Shown: positions 1-8,280 of the stretch, one piece after another | Numbering within the stretch: position 1 is the first letter of the stretch | How the letters are laid out: each line of letters starts with the position of its first letter | Assembly (NCBI RefSeq): GCF_001299635.1 | Contig: NZ_JRHN01000038.1 | Coordinates: 62,001 to 126,000, forward strand | DNA from: Clostridioides difficile | Lineage (GTDB): Bacteria > Bacillota > Clostridia > Peptostreptococcales > Peptostreptococcaceae | Length of the DNA stretch: 64,000 bases | Direction: 5' to 3' | Position numbers and translations under genes: made by a program | Notes under the pieces: generated by a model | Database searches by the model: none | Told to the model about the DNA's origin: nothing | What the model saw: only the letters and a program-made list of their open reading frames with translations

Positions 1-1
1 T

Positions 2-541
2 GGTACTATATTGATTGAAGCCGCTATGATAGGTATAAATATGGCACCTGGTTTAAATAGAGAATTTATATCAGAAAAATGGAGAACTCTTGATAAAAAA
101 ATATGGTGGGATATAAGAAAAGATGCTTTTAATAAGATAGATAATGAAACTAAATTTAAGATTTATGGATATGATATAGATGCAGAATGTATAGATATAG
201 CTAGAGAAAATGCTGAAATAGCAGGTGTAGATGAATATATAGAATTTAATATAGGAGATGCAACTCAATTTAAAAGTGAAGATGAGTTTGGATTTATAAT
301 TACTAATCCTCCTTATGGAGAAAGATTAGAAGATAAAGATAGTGTTAAACAATTGTATAAAGAGCTTGGTTATGCATTCAGAAGATTAAAAAATTGGTCG
401 TATTATTTAATAACATCTTATGAAGATTTTGAATATGAATTTGGACAAAAGGCAGATAAAAAAAGAAAATTGTATAATGGTATGTTAAAAACTAACTTTT
501 TCCAATATCCAGGTCCTAAGCCTCCTAGAAACAATAAATAG
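2..541 (+). CDS. THUMP-type class I SAM-dependent RNA methyltransferase, 3' part
   Basis: This is the C-terminal half of a Rossmann-fold methyltransferase of the RlmL/YpsC group, which makes N2-methylguanine in 23S rRNA. The frame is open to the left edge: the codons before the first ATG read G-T-I-L-I-E-A-A, the end of the SAM-binding motif DPxCGSGTxLIEAA, so the gene starts outside the window and the ATG at 11 is not the start. The NPPYGERL motif (codons from about 306) is the catalytic N/D-PP-Y loop of RNA and DNA amino-methyltransferases. The N-terminal THUMP domain would lie upstream. It ends at TAG 539-541. The exact rRNA position modified cannot be read from this piece. Confidence 0.88.
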   Translation, partial: GTILIEAAMIGINMAPGLNREFISEKWRTLDKKIWWDIRKDAFNKIDNETKFKIYGYDIDAECIDIARENAEIAGVDEYIEFNIGDATQFKSEDEFGFIITNPPYGERLEDKDSVKQLYKELGYAFRRLKNWSYYLITSYEDFEYEFGQKADKKRKLYNGMLKTNFFQYPGPKPPRNNK

Positions 542-700
542 CTTTCATATTATTTATGGATAAAAAGTATAAAGTTTTATTAAAAAAAATATAAAGTTTT
601 ATTAAAATAAGTAAAACATTATAACGACTTGAAACGTCTAATTATTGTGAGGAGATTTTTGTGAGCAAAATTCAAGATTGATAGGATTAGGAGGAGTTAA

Positions 701-2080
701 ATGAAAGTATTAAAACTTATTACTGTAGTAGCCCTAATGATGCTATTTGTTACTGGATGTAATATTAAAACTGAATCTCCAGAACAATTAGCAAAGATAC
801 CTGATTATGATGATACAAAAAAAGTACTGTATGATGGTATTGACCAGTTACTAAAACCAGATTCATCTATGATATTACCTTCTAATGCAAAAGAAGTAGG
901 AAAAATAAATAAAGTGGATTTAAATGGTGATGGAGTTGATGAATTAGTAGTATTTGAACAAAAAGAAGATTTAAGTAATAATGTAACTCAGGTAGGGTTT
1001 GTAACTTTAAGTTATAATGGAGAAAAATATGTACTTGGTGACCATTTTTTAGAAAATGGTGAGTCAATAGAGTATGCTAATTTTTATGATTTGGATTCAG
1101 ATGGATATAAAGAAGTGGTTTTACTGATTAAATCCAAAGATAAAACTAATATGCATATATATAAAGTAAAAGATAATGAAATAACAAAGGTGTATGATTT
1201 AGATGCGTCATGGCTTCCAAACAAAGACGATTTTAATGACATGAAAGTGAAAATTGGATATATAGATGGAGATGACAAATTGGAAATATTGATGCTTCAT
1301 TTGAATAATAAAACTAATGAAATGTTTGCAAGTGTCGCAAATTTTGATGGGAATATGAAAATCAAGGATTATGTTAAGTTTGAAAATGTGAAGAATTTGA
1401 GTGAACTATATATAACTTTAGGTAATGTTGCTTCATCTATTGGAAATTCGTCTGCAGCTATAAAAGGAGCTGTGCTTGATATTCCTATATTAAAGGATAA
1501 TAATTATATTACACAGATACTTTATATGAAAGATGGAAAAATTAAAAAAGCTTTTAGTGATTATGATAAAACTATTACTAAATCTTATTACATACCTGTA
1601 GATGATATTGATAAAGATAAGATTATAGAAATACCTATAGTAGCAGGAAACAATAGAAACACTTACAGTTCTAAAGCATCTGCAAATATAAGTTGGTATA
1701 GATGGAATGGAAAAGAAGATGCTAGTTCAAGCTTAATATTTACAAGTCAGATATATTATAACTATAAATATAATTTTAAATTGTTTATTCCAAACAATTT
1801 ATTTGACAAAATACTTGTTGAACAAGAATTTGTTGGAGAAAAAGCAGTATTTAAATTTTATTATTTTGACTATTCAGATCGTAAGAATTTGTTTAATATA
1901 GTAGTAGAGAGTAAAAATAAACTTGAAGATAGAAAAAATCCAAATGCTCAAAATTCTATTGTACTTCAAGAGAGTGATGAATATACTTTCTTGCTAGTCA
2001 TAAACAATGCAAATGAAATGGATAAGCTAGATATTACTATAGACGCACTAAAAGAATATTTCTCATTAATATATGGTTAA
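701..2080 (+). CDS. Lipoprotein with FG-GAP/EF-hand-like repeats, upstream of a two-component system
   Basis: A 459-residue exported lipoprotein. Residues 1-20 form a type II signal peptide ending in the lipobox V-T-G-C, with Cys20 as the lipidated residue. The body carries repeated Asp-rich loops: DLNGDGVDEL near residue 70, DLDSDGYKEV near 130, IDGDDKLEI near 187 and DDIDKDKIIEI near 305. They resemble the calcium-binding turns of FG-GAP/VCBS beta-propeller blades. A good RBS (GGAGGAG) precedes ATG 701. The response regulator begins 28 bases after its stop, so lipoprotein, regulator and kinase probably form one transcript, and the lipoprotein may be an accessory sensor or a target. Specific function unknown. 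Confidence 0.82.
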   Translation: MKVLKLITVVALMMLFVTGCNIKTESPEQLAKIPDYDDTKKVLYDGIDQLLKPDSSMILPSNAKEVGKINKVDLNGDGVDELVVFEQKEDLSNNVTQVGFVTLSYNGEKYVLGDHFLENGESIEYANFYDLDSDGYKEVVLLIKSKDKTNMHIYKVKDNEITKVYDLDASWLPNKDDFNDMKVKIGYIDGDDKLEILMLHLNNKTNEMFASVANFDGNMKIKDYVKFENVKNLSELYITLGNVASSIGNSSAAIKGAVLDIPILKDNNYITQILYMKDGKIKKAFSDYDKTITKSYYIPVDDIDKDKIIEIPIVAGNNRNTYSSKASANISWYRWNGKEDASSSLIFTSQIYYNYKYNFKLFIPNNLFDKILVEQEFVGEKAVFKFYYFDYSDRKNLFNIVVESKNKLEDRKNPNAQNSIVLQESDEYTFLLVINNANEMDKLDITIDALKEYFSLIYG

Positions 2081-2108
2081 TATTATACTCAATTGGAGGT
2101 TTTATTTT

Positions 2109-2807
2109 ATGAAGGAAAAAATACTTATACTAGAAGATGAAATTGGGATTAGAAGTTTTGTTAGTATAAACTTAAAAAGAGAAGGTTATGAGATAGTTGA
2201 GGCAGGTACTGGGAGAGAAGCTATAGAAAAAATGACAACAGAAAGTGACATTACAATAGCTCTTTTGGATGTAATGCTTCCAGATATAAGTGGAATAGAG
2301 GTATGCAAATTTATAAGGGAAAATTTTGACCAAGTAGGAATAATAATGCTCACTGCTAAAGCCCAAGAAGATGATAAAATAGAAGGATTTATTTCAGGAG
2401 CAGATGATTACATCATAAAACCATTTAGTATAAAAGAACTTTTAGTCAGGGTTTCTGCTCTTCTTAGAAGAGTAGCAAAGGATGATTCAAGTGTTAAGTC
2501 AAGTGAGATAGTTTCTCCTCCATTTATACTTGATATAGACAAGAGAAAATTATTTAAAAATGGAAAAGAAATTGAGCTTACTCCAACTGAATTTTCAATA
2601 GTGAAATATTTGATATCAAATGCTAAGCAGTCATTAAGTAGAGACCAGATACTAGATGAAGTTTGGGGAACTAATTATTTATATGATTTTAAAATAGTAG
2701 ATGTAAATATAAGAAGGATAAGAAATAAAATAGAGGATGACCCATCAAAACCAAAATATATACAAACTATTTGGGGTTATGGATACTGTTTTAGAAAGGA
2801 AGAATAA
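2109..2807 (+). CDS. OmpR/PhoB-family response regulator
   Basis: A DNA-binding response regulator of 232 residues. The receiver domain (about 1-118) has the acidic pair Asp10-Glu11, the phospho-acceptor Asp54 in LLDVML and Lys104 in IIKPFS. The C-terminal winged helix (about 135-230) ends in the usual TIWGYGYCF hairpin. The open frame extends to 2073, but the ATG at 2109 is chosen because a TGGAGG site sits at 2094-2099 and the protein then begins like other family members (KILILEDE). Its cognate kinase starts two bases after the stop. The regulon is not evident from the sequence; autoregulation of the operon is likely for this family. Confidence 0.93.
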   Translation: MKEKILILEDEIGIRSFVSINLKREGYEIVEAGTGREAIEKMTTESDITIALLDVMLPDISGIEVCKFIRENFDQVGIIMLTAKAQEDDKIEGFISGADDYIIKPFSIKELLVRVSALLRRVAKDDSSVKSSEIVSPPFILDIDKRKLFKNGKEIELTPTEFSIVKYLISNAKQSLSRDQILDEVWGTNYLYDFKIVDVNIRRIRNKIEDDPSKPKYIQTIWGYGYCFRKEE

Positions 2808-2809
2808 TA

Positions 2810-4243
2810 GTGTTACATTTTGAAGGTCTGAGAAAAAAAGTAATAAAAAACTACTTTATAATAATTATTATAATGGTTACTCTGTTTGAAGGATTGTTTA
2901 TGTTTTATATACAAAACTATTACTATGATTCTGTCAAACAACTACTTGAATCTGAAATAAAATATGCTGATGAATATAACGCTATTACAATGGAGACTAC
3001 AAGCTTTGAGAAAAAAGTAAAAAACATATTTGATAAGCAACCATTAACTAAGAATTCAGAATTTGGAATTTCAATAATAGATAAGGATAAAAATATTATA
3101 TTAGACCAATATGGTTTTAAGAGTAAAGAAAAAGCAAATTATGAAGATGTTAATAATGCACTAAAAGATATAAAGACAAAAAACTTAACACCATATACCT
3201 ATAGAATAGCAGATACTGGAGAACATGTTATGAGTATTTCTCTGCCACTTAAGGTAAATAATATAATAGAAGGTGTTGTTAGATATACGGTTTCATTAGA
3301 TGCTATTGATAATGCGATATTAAAGCAAGCTACATGGCTTATATTAGCTGGTATATTTATACTTATTATAGCTATACTAATAAGTCTTAAATTTGCTGAG
3401 ACTCTTATAAAACCATTACGAGAATTAAAGAAATTTGCAAATGAATTGGCTGTAGGAAATTATAATATAAAGTTAGAAAATATGAAAATTGTAGATGATG
3501 AGATTGGTGATTTGGCACAGACATTTGAACATATGGCACATGAGATTGATAAGAGTGAAAAATTAAAAGAAGAATTTATATCTTCTGTATCACATGAACT
3601 AAGGACCCCTCTTACATCAATAAAGGGATGGAGTGAAACTTTAGGTTATGAAAGTATAACAAGAGAAGAGCTAGACCTAGGTCTAGGTATTATACAAGAT
3701 GAAACAGAAAGACTTATAAAACTTGTGGAAGAATTATTGGATTTTTCAAGACTTTCTTCAGATAGAATAAAACTTCATGTTGATATAGTTGATGTTGAAG
3801 GTTTAGTTGTAGGTGTTGTGAATCAGCTTAAAGTTAAAGCAGCTGAAAAAGATATAGCACTTTTGTTTGAATTTGAAAATGAGTTTATAGAGAATATTCA
3901 AGGAGATAAGAACAGATTAAGACAAGTTCTTATAAATTTAATACAGAATTCATTTAAATTTACTGGTCAAGGTGGTTACATAAAAGTTGTAGCTTCTCAA
4001 AATGAAGATATAACAACTATATCAGTTGAAGACAATGGCTCAGGCATAGAAAAACAAAATCTAAATAAAGTATTAGATAAGTTCTTCCAAGAAGATTACA
4101 ATAAAGCTGGTAGTGGGTTAGGTCTAGCAATTAGTAATGAAATTGTAAAACTTCATGGTGGAAGAATGAAAATAGAAAGTGAAAAGAATGTTGGAACAAA
4201 AATAACTTTTAATATAAAAAATAAATTTGCTAAACAAGCATAA
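2810..4243 (+). CDS. Membrane sensor histidine kinase
   Basis: A 477-residue transmembrane kinase that should phosphorylate the regulator encoded just upstream. It has TM1 at about residues 13-33, an extracytoplasmic sensor loop of roughly 135 residues, TM2 at about 172-192, a HAMP linker to about 245, a HisKA helix with the phosphorylated His262 (SSVSHELRTPL) and a HATPase_c domain with the N box (LINLIQNSFKF), G1 (VEDNGSGI) and G2 (GSGLGLA). Translation starts at a GTG (2810) two bases after the regulator stop, with AGAAAGGA just upstream, so the two are translationally linked. The signal is unknown; the sensor loop is a PhoR/WalK-like alpha/beta type by length. Confidence 0.92.
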   Translation: MLHFEGLRKKVIKNYFIIIIIMVTLFEGLFMFYIQNYYYDSVKQLLESEIKYADEYNAITMETTSFEKKVKNIFDKQPLTKNSEFGISIIDKDKNIILDQYGFKSKEKANYEDVNNALKDIKTKNLTPYTYRIADTGEHVMSISLPLKVNNIIEGVVRYTVSLDAIDNAILKQATWLILAGIFILIIAILISLKFAETLIKPLRELKKFANELAVGNYNIKLENMKIVDDEIGDLAQTFEHMAHEIDKSEKLKEEFISSVSHELRTPLTSIKGWSETLGYESITREELDLGLGIIQDETERLIKLVEELLDFSRLSSDRIKLHVDIVDVEGLVVGVVNQLKVKAAEKDIALLFEFENEFIENIQGDKNRLRQVLINLIQNSFKFTGQGGYIKVVASQNEDITTISVEDNGSGIEKQNLNKVLDKFFQEDYNKAGSGLGLAISNEIVKLHGGRMKIESEKNVGTKITFNIKNKFAKQA

Positions 4244-4264
4244 ATTCTTAGAAAGAGGATTAAG

Positions 4265-5002
4265 ATGAGAAACATAAAAATGATAGTAGCATATGATGGC
4301 TCAAGATATAAAGGGTACCAAAAACTAGGTGATAATAATATGACTATACAAGAAAAACTTGAAACTGTCTTAAGTAAAATGACAAATGAAACAGTTGAGA
4401 TAATTGGTTCTGGAAGAACTGATATGGGAGCTCATGCTAGAGGACAAGTAATAAATTTTAGAACAAGTTGTACAGAGTCAGTAGATAAAATCCAAAAATA
4501 CTTATATGAATATTTACCAGAAGATATAGTCGTAAAAACTGTTGAAGAAGTTGATGAAAGATTTCACTCAAGATATAATGTAAAGTCAAAGACTTATATG
4601 TATAAAATTGACAATAACAAATATCACAATCCTTTTATAAGAAAATATGCTACTCATGTAAGTAAAAAATTGGATTTAGATAGAATGATAAAAGCAAGTG
4701 AGTACTTAATAGGAGAACATGATTTTACTAGTTTTGCTTCTTCTAAGTCTAAGAAAAAATCGAATATAAGAGAGATTTATTCAATAAATATAAAAGAAGA
4801 TGATAATGTTATAGAAATATACATTGAAGGAAATGGATTTTTATATAACATGGTAAGAATAATAGTGGGAGCTTTGATAGAAGTAGGTCTTAAAAGAAAA
4901 GCCCCACAAGATATTAAGTCTATGCTTGAATCTAAGGATAGAAGTCAAGCATCAGATACAGCACCAGCTAAAGGGTTATGTCTTTGGAAAGTGAGATATT
5001 AG
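4265..5002 (+). CDS. truA: tRNA pseudouridine(38-40) synthase TruA
   Basis: Isomerises uridines 38, 39 and 40 in the tRNA anticodon stem-loop to pseudouridine. The 245-residue length is normal. The catalytic aspartate is Asp53 in the signature GSGRTDMGAHA; RFHSRYNVKSKTYMY and GNGFLYNMVRIIVG are further conserved TruA blocks. The start has an AGAAAGAGG site about 5 bases upstream. It lies 21 bases after the kinase gene on the same strand, so it is probably cotranscribed with the two-component system, although the pairing has no obvious functional logic. Confidence 0.95.
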   Translation: MRNIKMIVAYDGSRYKGYQKLGDNNMTIQEKLETVLSKMTNETVEIIGSGRTDMGAHARGQVINFRTSCTESVDKIQKYLYEYLPEDIVVKTVEEVDERFHSRYNVKSKTYMYKIDNNKYHNPFIRKYATHVSKKLDLDRMIKASEYLIGEHDFTSFASSKSKKKSNIREIYSINIKEDDNVIEIYIEGNGFLYNMVRIIVGALIEVGLKRKAPQDIKSMLESKDRSQASDTAPAKGLCLWKVRY

Positions 5003-5052
5003 TGAATAAAGTAGAAAATCTTCTTAAAACAAAAATAAAATAAATTATATAG

Positions 5053-5081
5053 TTGACATAAATGGAAAAATAAACTATTAT
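5053..5081 (+). promoter_or_regulatory. Sigma-A promoter of the argG T-box transcript
   Basis: TTGACA (5053-5058), a 17-base spacer and TATTAT (5076-5081) form a near-consensus vegetative promoter. Transcription would start near 5088, just before the T-box stem I. Confidence 0.75.
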
Positions 5082-5084
5082 ATA

Positions 5085-5344
5085 TTTTATAAGAGAGATA
5101 TGAAAAACTTTATATTTAAATCCTGTGAGAAAGAGAGTAACTTCTATGCGTTTTATAGAGAGCTAAGGATGGTGGAAGCTTAGCAAATGAGTATTAGTGA
5201 AAAGAACTTTGGAGGATGCTAATTGAATTTAGTATGTTAGTAGGTAATCTCGCCTTAAGAGAAAGAGTGGATAAGTTTATCTTATCAATTAGAGTGGTAA
5301 CGCGGATATATTTCGTCTCTTGGTTTTTCCAAGAGGCGTTTTTT
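5085..5344 (+). ncRNA. T-box leader (complete) of argG, candidate Arg specifier AGA
   Basis: A tRNA-sensing antitermination riboswitch. Visible parts are the AGAGAGC motif at 5157-5163, the GGTGGAAG distal-loop motif, the stem I base pairing ATCC (5120-5123) with GGAT (5214-5217), the T-box sequence AGAGTGGTAACGCGG at 5291-5305, and a terminator whose arms CGTCTCTTGG and CCAAGAGGCG (5314-5338) precede a run of T. In the 3' side of stem I, GTGAAA is followed by AGA at 5203-5205 and then ACTTTGGAG, the usual setting of a specifier codon, so AGA (Arg) is my candidate. The UGGU bulge predicts discriminator base A. Uncharged tRNA-Arg would then switch argG on. Confidence 0.88.
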
Positions 5345-5359
5345 AATATATTTAATTAC

Positions 5360-5473
5360 TAATGTTTATTTAGTATGTTGAACGTTTACTAATTGATTAG
5401 CTAAGTTTATCAATAAGAGTGGTACCGCGGATATTTCGCCTCTTAGTATTTAAAAATACTGAGAGGCTTTTTT
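5360..5473 (+). ncRNA. Second, partial T-box unit (antiterminator and terminator only)
   Basis: A degenerate copy of the 3' half of the preceding T-box. It repeats TTTAGTATGTT, TAAGTTTATC and the T-box core AGAGTGGTACCGCGG (5416-5430), followed by a terminator with arms 5438-5450 and 5455-5467 (GCCTCTTAGTATT pairing) and seven T. No stem I or specifier is visible, so on its own it should not select a tRNA. It may be a backup terminator, or the same tRNA acceptor may act on both units. Confidence 0.8.
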
Positions 5474-5582
5474 AGTATTAAAATGATTTTAAGTTAATTT
5501 AAATTCTTAAAATCATTCAATATTAAGAATTGCTATTAAACAAAAAATAAAAATCATAATTTAAAATTGGGAGGAATTAAAA

Positions 5583-6782
5583 ATGAAGGAAAAAGTAGTA
5601 TTAGCATATTCAGGAGGACTTGATACATCAATCATAATACCTTGGTTAAAGGAAAATTATGAAGATATAGATGTTATAGCTGTTTGTGGAAATGTAGGTC
5701 AAGAAGATAAAATGGAAGATGTTTATGAAAAGGCTTTACAAAGTGGAGCATCAAAAGCATATGTGGATGATATAAGTGAAGAATTTGTAACTGAAACTAT
5801 ATTCAAGGCTGTAAAAGCAGAAGCTAAATATGAAGGAAAATACTTATTAGGTACTTCTTTAGCAAGACCTATAATAGCTAAGAAACTAGTTGAAGTTGCT
5901 CATAAAGAAGGTGCAAAATATATATGTCATGGTTGTACAGGAAAAGGTAATGACCAAGTTAGATTTGAAGCTACAATTGCAGCTCTTGACCCAACTATAA
6001 AAGTTATTGCACCTTGGAGAATATGGGATATAAAATCAAGAGAAGATGCTATAGACTATGCAGAAAAGCATAATATAAAGGTAACAGCAACTAAAGCTAA
6101 AATATATTCAGTAGATGCTAACCTTTGGCATGTATCAACTGAAGGTGGAGATATAGAGCATCTACAAAATGAACATAAGAAAGATGTTTACAAACAATGT
6201 GTAGACCCAGAAGATGCATGTGATGTAGCTGAATATGTAGAAGTTTACTTTGAAAAAGGTGTTCCTAAAAAGGTAAATGGTGAAGAATTATCTCCAGTTG
6301 CATTAATTCACAAATTAAATGAATTAGGTTGTAAACATGGAATTGGTGTTATAGATATAGTTGAAAATAGACTTGTTGGTATGAAATCAAGAGGTGTATA
6401 TGAGACTCCAGGAGGAACAATTCTTTATGAAGCACATAATATTTTAGAAAGTGCTACTTTAGACAAGGATACATTACATTTTAAACAAATGGTATCTTAT
6501 AAATATGGAGAACTTATTTACAATGGATTATGGTATTGTAAGTTAAGAGAATCTATAGATGCATTTATGGAGCAAACTCAAGACAATGTTACTGGAACAG
6601 TAAAAGTTAAACTTTACAAGGGTAATATAAAACCTGCTGGAATATTTACTGAAAATGCTCTTTACGATGAAGGAATATCTTCTTTTGGAGACAGTGAACT
6701 TTATGACCACAAAGATGCAGAAGGATTTATTAATCTATTTACTTTACCATTAAAAATCAGAGCTATGAAGGCTGGAAAATAA
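5583..6782 (+). CDS. argG: Argininosuccinate synthase
   Basis: Condenses citrulline and aspartate with ATP to argininosuccinate, the penultimate step of arginine synthesis. The 399-residue length is typical. The PP-loop AYSGGLDTS (residues 8-16) binds [13 protein letters not shown] and the substrate-binding block around residues 110-130 are conserved. RBS GGGAGG lies just upstream of ATG 5583. argH, often the next gene, is absent here: a strong terminator follows and the next gene is unrelated. Expression is governed by the upstream T-box leader, which ties synthesis to the charging state of a tRNA (probably tRNA-Arg). Confidence 0.97.
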   Translation: MKEKVVLAYSGGLDTSIIIPWLKENYEDIDVIAVCGNVGQEDKMEDVYEKALQSGASKAYVDDISEEFVTETIFKAVKAEAKYEGKYLLGTSLARPIIAKKLVEVAHKEGAKYICHGCTGKGNDQVRFEATIAALDPTIKVIAPWRIWDIKSREDAIDYAEKHNIKVTATKAKIYSVDANLWHVSTEGGDIEHLQNEHKKDVYKQCVDPEDACDVAEYVEVYFEKGVPKKVNGEELSPVALIHKLNELGCKHGIGVIDIVENRLVGMKSRGVYETPGGTILYEAHNILESATLDKDTLHFKQMVSYKYGELIYNGLWYCKLRESIDAFMEQTQDNVTGTVKVKLYKGNIKPAGIFTENALYDEGISSFGDSELYDHKDAEGFINLFTLPLKIRAMKAGK

Positions 6783-6799
6783 TATAACGAATTGCTTAA

Positions 6800-6842
6800 G
6801 AGTATATAAAAACTGTTTATAGTTTTTATATGCTCTTTTTTT
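6800..6842 (+). terminator. Intrinsic terminator of argG
   Basis: Near-perfect 15-bp arms at 6800-6814 and 6821-6835 around a 6-base loop, followed by seven T. Confidence 0.85.
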
Positions 6843-7021
6843 ATCTAGATTTATTATGTTACACAATATAATAAGATATGGTGTAATTTCAAATAATTTA
6901 GTAATATAAAAATGTAATTTCCTTAAATATAAATTTCATAAGTATAAAAGTTATTGACTCTCTCACTGTAAGAGGGTTTATACTAAATCTAATAAAAATT
7001 TATAGTAAGGAGAACGAATAT

Positions 7022-8074
7022 ATGAGAAAAATAATTGAAATTAAACATCATTCACATGATTATGAGTGCATGTGGAATGGTATAGAAGATTTATATATGA
7101 ATAAAACAGGAGAATGCCTTCCAAATGATTTTTTCTTTTTATTATCAGGTTTTGGTTCCTTTTGTTATATGAAAACAGATAAAGCAGAATTGAAAAGAAT
7201 GGTAGCTTTGGGAGATGGAAGAACAAAAAAGATGTATGAATTTTTAGCACCAATTGTTGGTTTTGAATACAAACATCATGAATTTAGAAGATATGAGCGA
7301 GCATTAAAAAAAGCAAAATATGAAATTGATAATGGGTATCCAGTTATTTTAGGAGCCTTAGATATGTATCACTTACCATATTATCAGAAATTATACCATA
7401 AAGAACATATTCCTTTTCATTACATATTAATGGTAGGATATGATGATGAAAAAGAAAGAATATACCTGTATGATTGTGGAAGGACTGAGTTATTATACCT
7501 ATCTTATGAGGAATTACGCCAAAGTATGAATTGTAGTTATTTAGGATTGAGTAAGGCGAATACTATTTGCACAGTTAGAATGACTAGTTTAAAGAGTAAA
7601 TATGAGATTGCAAGAGAAGCACTTACTATAAAGGGTAATATGTTTTTAAATCCACCTAAAGGATTTTTGGGATACAAAGGTTTTGAAAAGTTTATCAAAG
7701 AATTGCCGCAATGGAAAAATGAACTGGAAAAAGATGATTATGATAAGATATTATCTAATATGGTTATGTTTTTTGGGACAGTACCAACCGTTCCAAATGC
7801 AATTAAGGGAATTAAAGAACCAGATAGCGTCAAATTTAAAGGAGGTTTTGATAAAATGAGCAGAATGCTTAACCAACTTGGAGAAGAATATAAAAATGAC
7901 ACCTTCATACAAGGAGCTGAGATATTTGATAAAAGTGCTACTATGATTGAGATAATATCTAATATTATAATAGATTATTTAACTCAAAAGAGTGATGATA
8001 CAGGACAACTTCCTTTACTTTTTTCTGAGATTTTGAAGAATATGAAAGAAGTATATTCGATATTAGATGTATAA
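7022..8074 (+). CDS. BtrH N-terminal domain-like protein (papain-fold, stand-alone)
   Basis: A 350-residue cytoplasmic protein. Residues 10-160 resemble the BtrH_N/C39-like fold, named after the butirosin biosynthesis acyltransferase BtrH: Cys16 (HDYECMWNG) would be the nucleophile, His133 (PFHYILMVGYD) the base and Asp151 (YLYDCG) the third residue. The C-terminal part (about 190-350) is helical and unassigned, with a region like the BtrH-associated C-terminal extension. Members transfer acyl groups between carrier proteins and amines or act as amidohydrolases; no carrier protein or biosynthetic gene is nearby. GGAG precedes the ATG. It is monocistronic, between the argG terminator and a MerR gene. 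Fold call moderate, reaction unknown. Confidence 0.65.
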   Translation: MRKIIEIKHHSHDYECMWNGIEDLYMNKTGECLPNDFFFLLSGFGSFCYMKTDKAELKRMVALGDGRTKKMYEFLAPIVGFEYKHHEFRRYERALKKAKYEIDNGYPVILGALDMYHLPYYQKLYHKEHIPFHYILMVGYDDEKERIYLYDCGRTELLYLSYEELRQSMNCSYLGLSKANTICTVRMTSLKSKYEIAREALTIKGNMFLNPPKGFLGYKGFEKFIKELPQWKNELEKDDYDKILSNMVMFFGTVPTVPNAIKGIKEPDSVKFKGGFDKMSRMLNQLGEEYKNDTFIQGAEIFDKSATMIEIISNIIIDYLTQKSDDTGQLPLLFSEILKNMKEVYSILDV

Positions 8075-8184
8075 AAAATATATATGTCTTTCAAAGGGTA
8101 TTAACTTTACAGAAGATAGGCTAATTCATATTCTTTGTAAAATATTTTAAATGAATACAGTTGTTTATAATAAAGATATTTTTA

Positions 8185-8215
8185 TTGACCCTGACATAAC
8201 GTAATAGTGTAATAT
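8185..8215 (+). promoter_or_regulatory. MerR-type promoter with 19-bp spacer
   Basis: TTGACC (8185-8190), a 19-base spacer, TAATAT (8210-8215). The over-long spacer is the hallmark of promoters activated by MerR-family DNA twisting, and the spacer centre holds a partial dyad (ATAACGTAAT). It reads into the MerR gene at 8281, which suggests autoregulation. Confidence 0.6.
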
Positions 8216-8280
8216 GAAAATATAGCATGGATGTATTAGTAAATATTGATAGCTATAAAATCAAGTTTTGAGGTGTTGAT

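Noticed and set aside
2073-2108. Extended N terminus of the response regulator
   Set aside because: It would overlap the lipoprotein end and lacks an RBS; the ATG at 2109 has TGGAGG at the right distance and starts a normal receiver domain.
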